Origin: Bacteroidaceae bacterium
GTDB lineage: Bacteria > Bacteroidota > Bacteroidia > Bacteroidales > Bacteroidaceae
NCBI GenBank assembly: GCA_017503065.1
Contig: JAFVTT010000009.1
Location: 1 to 64,000 of the forward strand
Direction: 5' to 3'
Length of the DNA stretch: 64,000 bases
Shown here: piece by piece, positions 1 to 7,280 of the stretch
How the letters are laid out: each line of letters begins with the position of its first letter
How positions within the stretch are numbered: the first letter of the stretch is position 1
Position numbers and translations under genes: made by a program
Notes under the pieces: model-generated
Seen by the model: the letters and a program-made list of their open reading frames with translations, nothing else
Told to the model about the DNA's origin: nothing
Databases searched by the model: none

Positions 1-462
1 CACCTCGCCACCGTGGCAATGTATGTGAATGCCTTGCTCGCACTCGTGCCAGAGGTTGCCACGCGCCACCACAAGGTTCATGCGCAGGACCTGCACTATG
101 CGCCACAGGAGCATGGCCAGGGCCACAAGGACAAACACCATAGACACGATGCGGAACCAGGACACCTGGGCTGGAATGTGCCGTGCATGCACGGTGAGTT
201 CGGGCAGCACTACGGGAGCGCTCACAGGTATGCCCGCCTCCACCATCTGGAGCCTGGCGGCCTGCACCACGGGCTGGCGGTCGAGGGCGAGGAAGGGAAT
301 GTCTACCAACGGGAGAACAACGGAAAACACGAGTATCAGGAGCAGCACCGCCCTGTTCAGGCGGAAGAAACTCTCCTTCCTGAGGATAAGCATGTACGGC
401 ACATAGAGCAAAGTGAGCACAAAGGCCGAACGGATGGAATAAAGGAACATTGCCTCTATCAT
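1..462 (-). CDS. BlaR1-type M56 family sensor metallopeptidase (N-terminal part, cut by window edge)
   Basis: Reading the minus strand from an ATG at 462 gives an open frame of 154 codons that runs off the left edge. The protein begins MIEAMFLYSIRSAFVLTLL and has three hydrophobic segments, at about residues 12-27, 38-53 and 110-125, with a basic and proline-containing stretch between. This is the N-terminal membrane pattern of BlaR1/MecR1-like M56 peptidases. The gene immediately upstream is a BlaI-type repressor, which is the usual partner: the peptidase senses an envelope signal and inactivates the repressor. The zinc motif would lie outside the window, so the family call rests on topology plus the neighbour. 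It is not possible to say what is sensed. Confidence 0.75.
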   Translation of the reverse strand, partial: MIEAMFLYSIRSAFVLTLLYVPYMLILRKESFFRLNRAVLLLILVFSVVLPLVDIPFLALDRQPVVQAARLQMVEAGIPVSAPVVLPELTVHARHIPAQVSWFRIVSMVFVLVALAMLLWRIVQVLRMNLVVARGNLWHECEQGIHIHCHGGEV

Positions 463-494
463 AAGATAAGGTTTTATGGAGTTATCAGATTAAT

Positions 495-566
495 CGGAGT
501 ATTCGGAGAATTCAGAGTATTCGGAGTCTTCGGAGTATTCGGAGTATTCAGAGTACTCGGAGCCCC
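495..566. repeat. Nonamer tandem array (CGGAGTATT type), about 8 units
   Basis: Eight successive 9-base units related to CGGAGTATT occupy this stretch, with single-base differences between units (CGGAGAATT, CAGAGTATT, CGGAGTCTT and similar); the last unit is poor. It fills most of the gap between the blaI-type stop and the blaR1-type start, so it would be transcribed as part of the operon's intercistronic RNA. Confidence 0.85.
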
Positions 567-575
567 CGCCAAATA

Positions 576-959
576 CTATTCTTCCCTCTCCACCGAGGCG
601 AGGAGTTCCTGGATTTCCTCGGGGGTGAGGTTCTCCTCGCGTATAAAATAACTGAACATGGACTTCAGGCTGCCGCCAAAGAAATTCTTCTTCACGTCCT
701 GCATGGTACGGCGCGTGTACTCGGCACGCGATACCAGAGGTTCGTACATGTGGGTCTTGCCCTCGCCCTTGTTCTTGGAATAATCCAGATAACCTTTCTC
801 GTAGAGCACCTTCAGGTAGGTGGCCACGGTGGTGTAGGCAGGTTTGGGTTCGGGCCACTCGCCCAACACGTCCCACGCACAGGCAGGGCGCCCCAGATTC
901 CACAGGATACTCATCACCTCAAACTCCAATCTGGTCAGTGTCTTCTCGTTGCGTCTCAT
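576..959 (-). CDS. BlaI/MecI/CopY family transcriptional repressor
   Basis: A 127-aa winged-helix repressor. The ATG at 959 (MRRNEKTLTRLEFEVMSILW) is preferred over an upstream in-frame start because the family begins at this point. The N-terminal half shows the BlaI DNA-binding pattern, with the recognition-helix region around PAYTTVATYLKVLYEKGYL. The rest is the dimerisation domain, including KSMFSYFIREENLTPEEI and a final coiled helix. Family members bind operator dyads as dimers and are cleaved when the partner BlaR1 peptidase is activated. The partner follows about 110 bases downstream. No beta-lactamase or other obvious target lies in the window, so the regulated function is unknown; resistance should not be assumed. 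Confidence 0.9.
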   Translation of the reverse strand: MRRNEKTLTRLEFEVMSILWNLGRPACAWDVLGEWPEPKPAYTTVATYLKVLYEKGYLDYSKNKGEGKTHMYEPLVSRAEYTRRTMQDVKKNFFGGSLKSMFSYFIREENLTPEEIQELLASVEREE

Positions 960-996
960 ATTCGGAATAATTGTTTGTTTTGTGTGTTTGCAGAGG

Positions 997-1025
997 CAAA
1001 GTACGGCAATATCCATAAATATCGC
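997..1025 (-). promoter_or_regulatory. Possible promoter -7 region and operator dyad for the blaI-blaR1 pair
   Basis: On the minus strand a TACTTTG element (997-1003) resembles the Bacteroidetes -7 box with one spacer base missing. Just upstream lies an imperfect dyad, GCgATATttATggATATtGC (1006-1025), in the space between -33 and -7 where a BlaI-type dimer could block polymerase. The dyad is seen directly; its role as operator is inferred. Confidence 0.35.
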
Positions 1026-1152
1026 AATAGTTAGATATCGGAAATTTGCGATAAGCACCCGATTTTAACGTTTATTCGTAGTAATAGAAGGGTTGGGAGG
1101 GCAGCAAGAACAAAAAAAGCATGCAAGGAAGACGTTTTACATCAAAATGTAG

Positions 1153-1160
1153 TACCTTTG
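1153..1160 (+). promoter_or_regulatory. -7 promoter box (TACCTTTG) of the TlpA-like gene
   Basis: TACCTTTG matches the Bacteroidetes -7 consensus TAnnTTTG and sits 44 bases before the ATG at 1205. A clear TTTG -33 box at the ideal spacing is not visible; GTTTTAC at 1134-1140 is the nearest T-rich candidate. Confidence 0.6.
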
Positions 1161-1204
1161 CACAGGAAACACAAAATTATTCACCATAAAACATCTAAAA
1201 GATT

Positions 1205-2272
1205 ATGAAGAAGTTATTGTATCTTGCCATCCCAGCACTGCTGATGACCGCTTGCGGAGAAAAGAAGTACAGCATCGAGGGCAAGACCACAGGAGAGTAT
1301 GAAGGCAAGACCGTACTGTTGCAGAACAACGAGGGCGAGACCCTGGATTCATGCGTAGTGGCAGATAGCGCATTTAACTTTACCGGAGGTCTGGAAGGTC
1401 AAAGTGTCTACCAAATTAGCGTGGAGAGAACCAAAGTACCCGTGCTGATACAGAACGGGGCCGTTATTACCGCCGACCTGACACAGGGACCTGCAGAAGT
1501 GACCGATAACGGAGGTCTGAACGACCAGTACAACATCATTGCAAATAATATTTTTGAAACCAGCAAGTCCATTAACGAAAAGGCACAGAAGCTGATGGCT
1601 GAAGGCAAGACATATCCCGAGGTACTTGACTCCATCAAGTCCGACGTAAATGCCATGCTCGACATCTACCGAAAAGGCATAGAAGAGAACAAGGACAACA
1701 TTGTGGGTGCACACATCCTGGGCATGGTAGCACGCGAGTTCTACACCGACCTGACCCAACTGGATTCCGTCATCGCAGAAGTGAAGTATGCTACCGAGAT
1801 AAAGGCCGTAAACGACCTGCGCGCACACATGGAGATTGCAGAGAACACCAAGGAAGGCAAGATGTTCGTTGACTTCAGCGGTTTCGACCTGGAAGGCAAT
1901 GCCTCCAAACTCTCCGACTATGTTGGCAAGGGCAAGTATGTGCTGGCCGACTTCTGGGCATCATGGTGCGGTCCCTGCAAGATGGAAATCCCCAACCTCA
2001 TAGAGTTGCACAAGCAGTTCGCAGGCGAGAAGTTCATCGTTCTGGGCGTGAACGTATGGGATCAGGAAGATAAGTTCAAGGCCGCTCTGGAGGAAGAGGG
2101 CATTGAATATCCCCAGATTTACATCCCCCGCGACAACAAGGACAACGCCACAGAACTCTATGCCATCCAAGGCATTCCCCAGATCATGCTCTTCGGCCCC
2201 GACGGCACCATCGTGAAGCGCGACCTGCGTGGCGAAGAGATGAAAAACTTCGTTGCCGACCAGTTGAAGTAA
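1205..2272 (+). CDS. Lipoprotein TlpA-like thiol-disulfide oxidoreductase with N-terminal DUF4369-like domain
   Basis: A 355-aa protein. The N-terminus MKKLLYLAIPALLMTAC is a lipoprotein signal with the lipid-attachment Cys at residue 17. Residues about 20-115 form a beta-rich domain of the DUF4369 type often joined to thioredoxin domains in Bacteroidetes. Residues about 215-355 are a TlpA/ResA-like thioredoxin fold with the redox motif WCGPC (Cys255, Cys258) and the cis-proline region GIPQIMLF. It probably acts at the periplasmic face of the envelope, reducing or rearranging disulfides in exported proteins. The gene stands alone with its own promoter box and a strong terminator. The exact client is not evident. 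Confidence 0.9.
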   Translation: MKKLLYLAIPALLMTACGEKKYSIEGKTTGEYEGKTVLLQNNEGETLDSCVVADSAFNFTGGLEGQSVYQISVERTKVPVLIQNGAVITADLTQGPAEVTDNGGLNDQYNIIANNIFETSKSINEKAQKLMAEGKTYPEVLDSIKSDVNAMLDIYRKGIEENKDNIVGAHILGMVAREFYTDLTQLDSVIAEVKYATEIKAVNDLRAHMEIAENTKEGKMFVDFSGFDLEGNASKLSDYVGKGKYVLADFWASWCGPCKMEIPNLIELHKQFAGEKFIVLGVNVWDQEDKFKAALEEEGIEYPQIYIPRDNKDNATELYAIQGIPQIMLFGPDGTIVKRDLRGEEMKNFVADQLK

Positions 2273-2303
2273 GGCAGAATCCCTGCATTACACACATACA
2301 CAT

Positions 2304-2345
2304 AGAAGGAGGCATTGCAATCATGCAATGCCTCCTTCTTGTTCC
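2304..2345 (+). terminator. Rho-independent terminator of the TlpA-like gene
   Basis: A 15-bp perfect stem (2304-2318 with 2325-2339, AGAAGGAGGCATTGC and its complement) with a 6-base loop, followed by a T-containing tail, lies 32 bases after the stop codon. Confidence 0.85.
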
Positions 2346-2453
2346 CATAAACCGGCTATTCTCTTTATTGTGCACGGAGTTTCCTGACCAAGCAGTTCCC
2401 TCACAATGAATAAAAATATTGGAAAAAACTGATTTTACATGTTACAAAAGCAA

Positions 2454-2461
2454 TACCTTTG
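2454..2461 (+). promoter_or_regulatory. -7 promoter box (TACCTTTG) of the ECF sigma factor operon
   Basis: TACCTTTG lies 62 bases upstream of the sigma factor ATG at 2524. It matches the housekeeping -7 box, so the operon appears to be read at least partly by the primary sigma factor. A T-rich stretch (ATTTTAC) is found 17-20 bases upstream in place of a clean TTTG. Confidence 0.55.
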
Positions 2462-2523
2462 CGTTATATCAGTAGAGACAGGGCAATAATAGCCATACAT
2501 CCAATCACGTACAACAAGGAAAC

Positions 2524-3075
2524 ATGAGTCAGGCTCAGCATAGCAAACCTACCGGAGAAGAAAAGCAGGATAGCCAAGAGCATCCCCTGCTTTTGGCCTT
2601 TGGCAGAATGCAGAATATGCTCCTTGACACAGCACGTCGCATACTGCATAGTCACGAAGATGCCGAAGATGCCCTACAGGAAGCATTCGTAAGGCTATGG
2701 TCAAGATCGGAGAGAATCAAAGATGAAAAAGATGCATCGGCCATGCTTTACGTGACGACCAGAAACATCAGCATAAGTTCACTGAGGAGACGGAACACCA
2801 ACAGGAATGTGGAAACAGGGCAAACGCAAGAAAACATCACTCCATCCCATGAAGAAGAACTGGAAAGAGAGGAAACATTCTATCGTATTGAAGAAATAGT
2901 AAAACAGAAACTGACGCCATTGCAACAAGATATCCTGAGGATGAGAGAATATGAGGAGCGGAGTTACGAAGAAATAGCCAAGTTGCTGGATATGCAACCT
3001 CCAGCCGTAAGGATGCAACTATCAAGAGCACGCAAGACCATTCGTGAATGTTATAAACAACTTCAACATGAATAA
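2524..3075 (+). CDS. ECF-type RNA polymerase sigma-70 factor
   Basis: A 183-aa sigma factor with the two-domain ECF layout. Region 2 is seen around residues 22-65 (DAEDALQEAFVRLW for the core-binding helix) and region 4 around 125-178 (SYEEIAKLLDMQPPAVRMQLSRARKTIR, the helix-turn-helix for the -35 box). The N-terminal 20 residues are a hydrophilic extension. The stop overlaps the ATG of the next gene (ATGAATAA), so the two are translationally coupled, as is common for a sigma factor and its regulator. The neighbour is not a FecR-type anti-sigma and no TonB receptor follows, so this is not the usual nutrient-uptake sigma system. Confidence 0.9.
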   Translation: MSQAQHSKPTGEEKQDSQEHPLLLAFGRMQNMLLDTARRILHSHEDAEDALQEAFVRLWSRSERIKDEKDASAMLYVTTRNISISSLRRRNTNRNVETGQTQENITPSHEEELEREETFYRIEEIVKQKLTPLQQDILRMREYEERSYEEIAKLLDMQPPAVRMQLSRARKTIRECYKQLQHE

Positions 3076-3559
3076 CACCTACCACACATACGAGGCCGAG
3101 TATTGGGACAGACTCATAGAACGGTACTACAACGCAGAGACAACTGAGGAGGAGGAAAGAAGTCTGAAGCACTTCCTTACCTCAAAAGAAGGCAGCGACA
3201 GCCGTTACGATGAGATTAAGGCTGTAATGGGATTTATTGCAACAGGCAAAAGACAACATTGCACCACCAAAGATACAGAAAAAGGCATTGGCCGGCAAAG
3301 ATACCTCTACGCCAAGATAGCCGGAATGGCGGCATGCGCGACGATGGCATACTTTCTCATCGGGCACACTTTGCTATCATCACGCCCGACGGAATATCCG
3401 GACATATGCATTGCCTATGCCGATGGCAAACATATCACAGACCGAAACGAAGTACTGTCGCTGATGAAAAAGTCAATGCAAAGCGTCACCGTAACCGAAG
3501 AAAACGAAAAACACATGGAAGAGCAATTACACAACATGTTCAACACCCTTTCCGAATAA
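3068..3559 (+). CDS. Single-pass membrane protein, candidate anti-sigma factor
   Basis: A 163-aa protein starting at the ATG at 3068, eight bases inside the sigma gene; an upstream in-frame start at 3044 would give a longer overlap. The N-terminal 80 residues are charged and helical (YWDRLIERYYNAETTEEEER), followed by one membrane segment at about residues 82-103 (YAKIAGMAACATMAYFLIGH) and a 60-residue C-terminal part that would face the periplasm. The topology (cytoplasmic helical domain, one TM helix, outer domain) and the overlap with the sigma gene fit an anti-sigma factor. No family was recognised; the role is inferred from position and topology. Confidence 0.6.
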   Translation: MNNTYHTYEAEYWDRLIERYYNAETTEEEERSLKHFLTSKEGSDSRYDEIKAVMGFIATGKRQHCTTKDTEKGIGRQRYLYAKIAGMAACATMAYFLIGHTLLSSRPTEYPDICIAYADGKHITDRNEVLSLMKKSMQSVTVTEENEKHMEEQLHNMFNTLSE

Positions 3560-3564
3560 CAGAT

Positions 3565-4008
3565 ATGGCACAAAGAGTAATATTATTGGCATTGTGGCTA
3601 CTGGTATCGCCAATGCTACCTGCACAGACTGATTTGAAAATAAACGAACTGTTCGACATGGAACTAAAAGGTGCTACAAAAGTACATCTAAGCGGAGCAA
3701 GCATAGAAGCCTACCATCTCAGTCTCTTCAAAAGTCTTACCGTCCAAACATCAGACAAGACAAGCCTAATGATTGAAGCAAGCATAGAAAAAGATGTCAA
3801 GGATGCATTCTGCCACGAATCAAACCACACAAATGGACGTCTATACTATGGTCTCTACCAACTTTCTTCTAACAAGAAAGGCATAAACCGCTATATCTTC
3901 TACCGCAACAATGCACTGAAAAAAGGAAATGACAACAACATCACCTTAATCTACATGGAAGGTAGGGCCGACATTAAACAGTTACGCAAGACTTTTACCA
4001 AGCATTAG
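3565..4008 (+). CDS. Small secreted protein of unknown function in the sigma operon
   Basis: A 147-aa protein beginning MAQRVILLALWLLVSPMLPAQ, a signal peptide with likely cleavage after PAQ. The start at 3565 is chosen because it gives this signal and lies five bases after the preceding stop; the same frame is open further upstream but overlaps the previous gene. The mature part has a patch reading LFKSLTV and a C-terminal segment that ends IKQLRKTFTKH, suggesting a small alpha/beta periplasmic protein. It follows the candidate anti-sigma gene without a terminator and is probably co-transcribed. No family is claimed. Confidence 0.65.
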   Translation: MAQRVILLALWLLVSPMLPAQTDLKINELFDMELKGATKVHLSGASIEAYHLSLFKSLTVQTSDKTSLMIEASIEKDVKDAFCHESNHTNGRLYYGLYQLSSNKKGINRYIFYRNNALKKGNDNNITLIYMEGRADIKQLRKTFTKH

Positions 4009-4044
4009 ACAACACATAATATAAATATCAAATACGAATTGACA

Positions 4045-4776
4045 ATGAAACTGAAAAACCTCTTACTGTGCCTTCTCTGCACCGTAAATTTCGTGACTAC
4101 GTATGCCCAAGACAGAGCAAACAGCTGGAGTTTCTCCGTACTCACTGACGACATCCAACTGAAAAAAACACAGCACAAATCCAAGTCCGAGAACTTTCTG
4201 AATATCGGTGGTCTGGGCTTTGGCTTTGTAAACGGTCTGAACACACCTCAAGACATGAATGTGAGTATGGGTTCTTCAATGGAGATCTTCTTCAACCTAT
4301 TCTCCTGTGGGCGCAAATACAACCATGGGCGTCACAAATTAGGTATCGGCATGGGATTCAACTGGAAGAACTACAGAATGACTGGATACACCCGTTTTGT
4401 AAAGGATGGCGCTAGCATTTCCCTGTCACCCTATCCTGACAATGCCAATATCGACTTCTCGCGCCTGAAGATATTCAGTATCACGTTCCCTTTAGAATAC
4501 AAATATAAATTCCATAAGGACTTTGCTATAAGTGCGGCTGCCATACTGAACTGGAATGCATACGGAAGCCTGAAGACGAAATACGAACTTGACAACAGGA
4601 AAATAGAGGAATGCAGCGAACAGATAAAGCATTGCCCCGTAAGCATAGACCTGCGCATGGGTCTGCACTGGAAGTCACTGGGAGCGTATGTGAAATACAG
4701 TCCCTGCAATGTGATACATTGCGAATACGGTCCACAGTTCAACGGATTGTCGGCGGGTGTAATGATTGGATTGTAA
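4045..4776 (+). CDS. Predicted outer-membrane beta-barrel protein of the sigma operon
   Basis: A 243-aa protein with a signal peptide (MKLKNLLLCLLCTVNFVTTYAQ). The mature part has alternating hydrophobic and polar strands, glycine-rich turns (NIGGLGFGFVNG, LGIGMGFNWKNY) and aromatic residues at strand ends, and it ends AGVMIGL, all typical of a small outer-membrane barrel. It is the last gene of the sigma operon and is followed by a strong hairpin terminator. It may be the output or the sensor of the sigma pathway. A specific family was not recognised. Confidence 0.6.
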   Translation: MKLKNLLLCLLCTVNFVTTYAQDRANSWSFSVLTDDIQLKKTQHKSKSENFLNIGGLGFGFVNGLNTPQDMNVSMGSSMEIFFNLFSCGRKYNHGRHKLGIGMGFNWKNYRMTGYTRFVKDGASISLSPYPDNANIDFSRLKIFSITFPLEYKYKFHKDFAISAAAILNWNAYGSLKTKYELDNRKIEECSEQIKHCPVSIDLRMGLHWKSLGAYVKYSPCNVIHCEYGPQFNGLSAGVMIGL

Positions 4777-4826
4777 CTAAACGGGGACGATAGTAGAGCC
4801 ACAAGACCAATACCTGAAGAAACGAC

Positions 4827-4868
4827 AAATCGGGGTGTGCCTGTTCACCAGTGCACACCCCGATTTTA
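4827..4868. terminator. Bidirectional terminator between convergent genes
   Basis: A 14-bp perfect stem, AAATCGGGGTGTGC (4827-4840) with its complement at 4853-4866, has A-rich and T-rich flanks. It sits between the plus-strand sigma operon and the minus-strand yqeY-like gene, so it can end transcription from both sides. Confidence 0.9.
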
Positions 4869-4887
4869 TATTACCTTGGCAGAAACC

Positions 4888-5334
4888 CTATCCCAGAAGT
4901 TCCTTTACCTTGGCGGAAATGGCCTTGCCATCGGCACGGCCGGCCAGACGCTTACTGGCAACACCCATCACCTTGCCCATATCCTTGGCACTGGCAGCAC
5001 CCACTTCGGCAATGATGGTACGGAGTTCAGCCTCCATTTCCTCTGGAGTGAGTGCCTTGGGCAGATAGGCCTCGAGGGCATTGACCTGCCCCATCTCCTC
5101 CTCTGCCAGGTCGGGGCGGTTCTGCTCCACATAGAGTTGGGCGGTGTCCTTGCCCTGCTTCACCAACTTGGAAAGAATCTTCAGTGCCTGCTCGTCTGAG
5201 AGTTCGGCATCTGCACCGGGAGCCGTAAGGGCCTCCAGGAAATACTTCTTGGCATTGCGCAATGCCATCAGGCGTACCTTGTCCTTGGCCTTCATGGCCA
5301 CGACGATGTCCTTGCTTATCTGTTCAAACAACAT
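4888..5334 (-). CDS. GatB/YqeY domain protein
   Basis: A 148-aa helical protein of the YqeY family, starting at the ATG at 5334 (MLFEQISKDIVVAMKAKDKV); a longer start at 5376 would extend upstream of the promoter box. The family shares the tail domain of the GatB amidotransferase subunit, which binds tRNA; here the domain stands alone. Seen features are the N-terminal KAKDKVRLMALRNAKK motif and the C-terminal helix bundle with KDMGKVMGVASKRLAGRADG. The gene has its own strong promoter and seems monocistronic. Its cellular job in bacteria remains poorly defined; a link to tRNA or translation is inferred from the family. Confidence 0.9.
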   Translation of the reverse strand: MLFEQISKDIVVAMKAKDKVRLMALRNAKKYFLEALTAPGADAELSDEQALKILSKLVKQGKDTAQLYVEQNRPDLAEEEMGQVNALEAYLPKALTPEEMEAELRTIIAEVGAASAKDMGKVMGVASKRLAGRADGKAISAKVKELLG

Positions 5335-5373
5335 AATGATATTGTGGATTAGTTTGTTTTTATTTGTGACACG

Positions 5374-5405
5374 CAAAAGTACCTATTTTCAACGAACCGA
5401 CCAAA
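5374..5405 (-). promoter_or_regulatory. Bacteroidetes-type promoter of the yqeY-like gene
   Basis: On the minus strand TTTG (5402-5405), a 20-base spacer and TACTTTTG (5374-5381) match the -33/-7 consensus exactly. The -7 box lies 39 bases before the ATG at 5334. Confidence 0.85.
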
Positions 5406-5408
5406 GGA

Positions 5409-6770
5409 TTACGGCAAAATCTTTCCGCGTGTCAGTGTCAGCACCATGCCCCGGCATACCAGATACGACAGGAAGGCTATCCACAGGCCATGGTTGCCAT
5501 AAAGGGGGATAAGAAGGTAATATCCCGCCAGAAATAGCGACATGCTGATGGCCATGGACCAGAGCATGAGGCGCGGTGAGGTGGCACCGATATAGATGCC
5601 GTCCCAAAGGAAGGAGGCCACGCCACAGATGGGGAGGAGCAGAGTCCAATGGCGATAACGCGAAACAGCATCGAGAACCGTGATGTCATCCGTAAGCAAC
5701 GACATGAACGATTCGCCCCCTATTGCATACAGGCCCACAAAAAGTATGGCCAGTCCCCCACCCCATTGGAACAGCCTGCGCACTACGGCACGACATAGTC
5801 CACCATTGGCCGCACCTATAGCCTTGCCAACAAGTGCCTCACCGGCATAGGCAAATCCGTCCATGAAATAACTGAAGATGGTGAACAGCTGCATGAGCAG
5901 GGTATTGACGGCCAATTCCACGCTACCTTGCGCCGCTCCTGCCGCAATGAACATGAAATGCACAACTATAAGACAGAGGGTACGAAGGAACAGCGAGAAG
6001 TTCTGGCGGTTGGATGCAGTTCCCGGAGTAACGGCCTGGCGCAACAAGAGGCAGAACGACGGCATGCGGAAGGAAGCCCTTTTCCACAACCTCCTGTAAT
6101 AGCGCAAACACAGGAGGAGCGCAATGATGAACGCCACCCACTGGGCCAACAGGGTCCCCAATGCCACACCTTCTATGCGCATACCCAAAGCATAGACAAA
6201 GAATATGCTGCATGCGATGTTCAGCAGGTTCTGCCCTATGGCCACAATCATGGGGAAACGGGAGTTCTGCATGCCTATGTACCATCCGTTCATGGCAAAA
6301 AGTCCAAGGGCAGGAACGGCTCCCCATATACATATATTAAAATACGTGCGCGCGAGAGAAGCGACCTCTGCCTCGGGGGCTATATACCACAAAGCTCCGT
6401 CGCGGACAAGGGGAGAAAGGACCATAAGTCCGAGGGCCAGGACAAGAGCCAGGAGCAGACTTCGGACAAGCAGAAGGACCACTCCGTCCAAATCTCTGCG
6501 CCCCCAGGCCTGGGCGGTCTCGCCTCCGGTCCCCATCCTGAGGAAACCGAACATCCAGTAGATGATATTGAAAAGCATGCCTCCAACGGCAATGGCACCC
6601 ACATAATACGAGGCAGGCAATGATGTGGAGGAAGAAACTCCGCCATCAGCCCCCATGTGACCGGTAACGGCAACATCCACCAATCCCAAAAGGGGAACGG
6701 TAATGTTGCTGACTATACTTGGCAAGGCAATGGCAAGTATGCGGCGGTCAAGGGACGGGAGCACAGACAT
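5409..6770 (-). CDS. MATE family efflux transporter (DinF-like)
   Basis: A 453-aa polytopic protein with about twelve hydrophobic segments in two halves of six. The start region SLDRRILAIALPSIVSNITVP and the motif LLGLVDVAVTGHMG are typical of MATE proteins of the DinF branch, which exchange cations or drugs against Na+ or H+ across the inner membrane. The ATG at 6770 overlaps the stop of the upstream thioesterase gene by one base (TGATG), so the two are coupled. The C-terminal end reads GMVLTLTRGKILP. The substrate cannot be read from sequence. Confidence 0.9.
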   Translation of the reverse strand: MSVLPSLDRRILAIALPSIVSNITVPLLGLVDVAVTGHMGADGGVSSSTSLPASYYVGAIAVGGMLFNIIYWMFGFLRMGTGGETAQAWGRRDLDGVVLLLVRSLLLALVLALGLMVLSPLVRDGALWYIAPEAEVASLARTYFNICIWGAVPALGLFAMNGWYIGMQNSRFPMIVAIGQNLLNIACSIFFVYALGMRIEGVALGTLLAQWVAFIIALLLCLRYYRRLWKRASFRMPSFCLLLRQAVTPGTASNRQNFSLFLRTLCLIVVHFMFIAAGAAQGSVELAVNTLLMQLFTIFSYFMDGFAYAGEALVGKAIGAANGGLCRAVVRRLFQWGGGLAILFVGLYAIGGESFMSLLTDDITVLDAVSRYRHWTLLLPICGVASFLWDGIYIGATSPRLMLWSMAISMSLFLAGYYLLIPLYGNHGLWIAFLSYLVCRGMVLTLTRGKILP

Positions 6771-7156
6771 CAACCGAAAAGTTTATCTTCCAGTTCCTTG
6801 CATGAAGACAACAACTGTCCGTCCTGAACGCAAACGGAATCCACCCTGGCCTTCAGGCAAAGTTTGCCGTCGCTGACACGGTGTATCTGTTGTAAGAATA
6901 CATAGCGCACATTCTCCTTCTTCACCGTGAGGCTACATACAAACTCGTCTCCGCTACGCAGAGGCAACTTGAACTCCATGGTGATGCGTGCCACAACGGC
7001 ATCTATGCCACGGGCATGCATATCGGCAAAACTGATGCCGCGCTCCAAAAGGAACTCATGGCGGGCATGTTCCAGATAGTGCTGGTAGTTGGCATTGTTG
7101 ACAATGCCCTGCAGGTCACACTCATAGTCGCGGACCTTCATCTTTAATTCGTGCAT
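6770..7156 (-). CDS. YbgC/FadM-type acyl-CoA thioesterase (4HBT fold)
   Basis: A 128-aa hotdog-fold protein. The N-terminal motif DLQGIVNNANYQHYLEHAR carries the conserved catalytic Asp and the Asn-His-Tyr pattern of the YbgC branch of 4-hydroxybenzoyl-CoA thioesterases. Length matches the family. It hydrolyses short or medium acyl-CoA or related thioesters in the cytoplasm; the natural substrate is not evident. It lies downstream of rpoC on the same strand but is separated from it by the rpoC terminator, and it is coupled to the MATE gene. Confidence 0.88.
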   Translation of the reverse strand: MHELKMKVRDYECDLQGIVNNANYQHYLEHARHEFLLERGISFADMHARGIDAVVARITMEFKLPLRSGDEFVCSLTVKKENVRYVFLQQIHRVSDGKLCLKARVDSVCVQDGQLLSSCKELEDKLFG

Positions 7157-7177
7157 GGTTTTCTCGTAATAGGAACC

Positions 7178-7204
7178 TTAAGGTCGTTAAGGTCGTTAGG
7201 GTCT
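7178..7204. repeat. Nonamer tandem repeat (TTAAGGTCG type), 3 units
   Basis: Three 9-base units (TTAAGGTCG, TTAAGGTCG, TTAGGGTCT) lie between the thioesterase start and the rpoC terminator. Confidence 0.75.
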
Positions 7205-7256
7205 TAAATGAAAGGACGCCTTGTCAGGACAAGGATGTCCCGGCAAAGCGTCCTTT
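7205..7256 (-). terminator. rpoC terminator
   Basis: On the minus strand a stem AAAGGACGC (7248-7256 with 7211-7219) encloses a smaller hairpin (GGACA/TGTCC) and is followed by TCATTTAA. It lies about 25 bases after the rpoC stop and closes the long ribosomal protein and RNA polymerase transcript. Confidence 0.8.
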
Positions 7257-7280
7257 CTATCATAGATATAGTATCTTCAT

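Noticed and set aside
13..651. Plus-strand open frame of 212 codons at the left edge
   Set aside because: It lies opposite the BlaR1-type gene and the nonamer array; its composition (runs of His, Gln, Gly) and lack of any domain fit a shadow frame.
576..959. BlaI-type repressor as evidence for beta-lactam resistance
   Set aside because: No beta-lactamase or PBP2a-like gene is visible, and the family controls many other functions.
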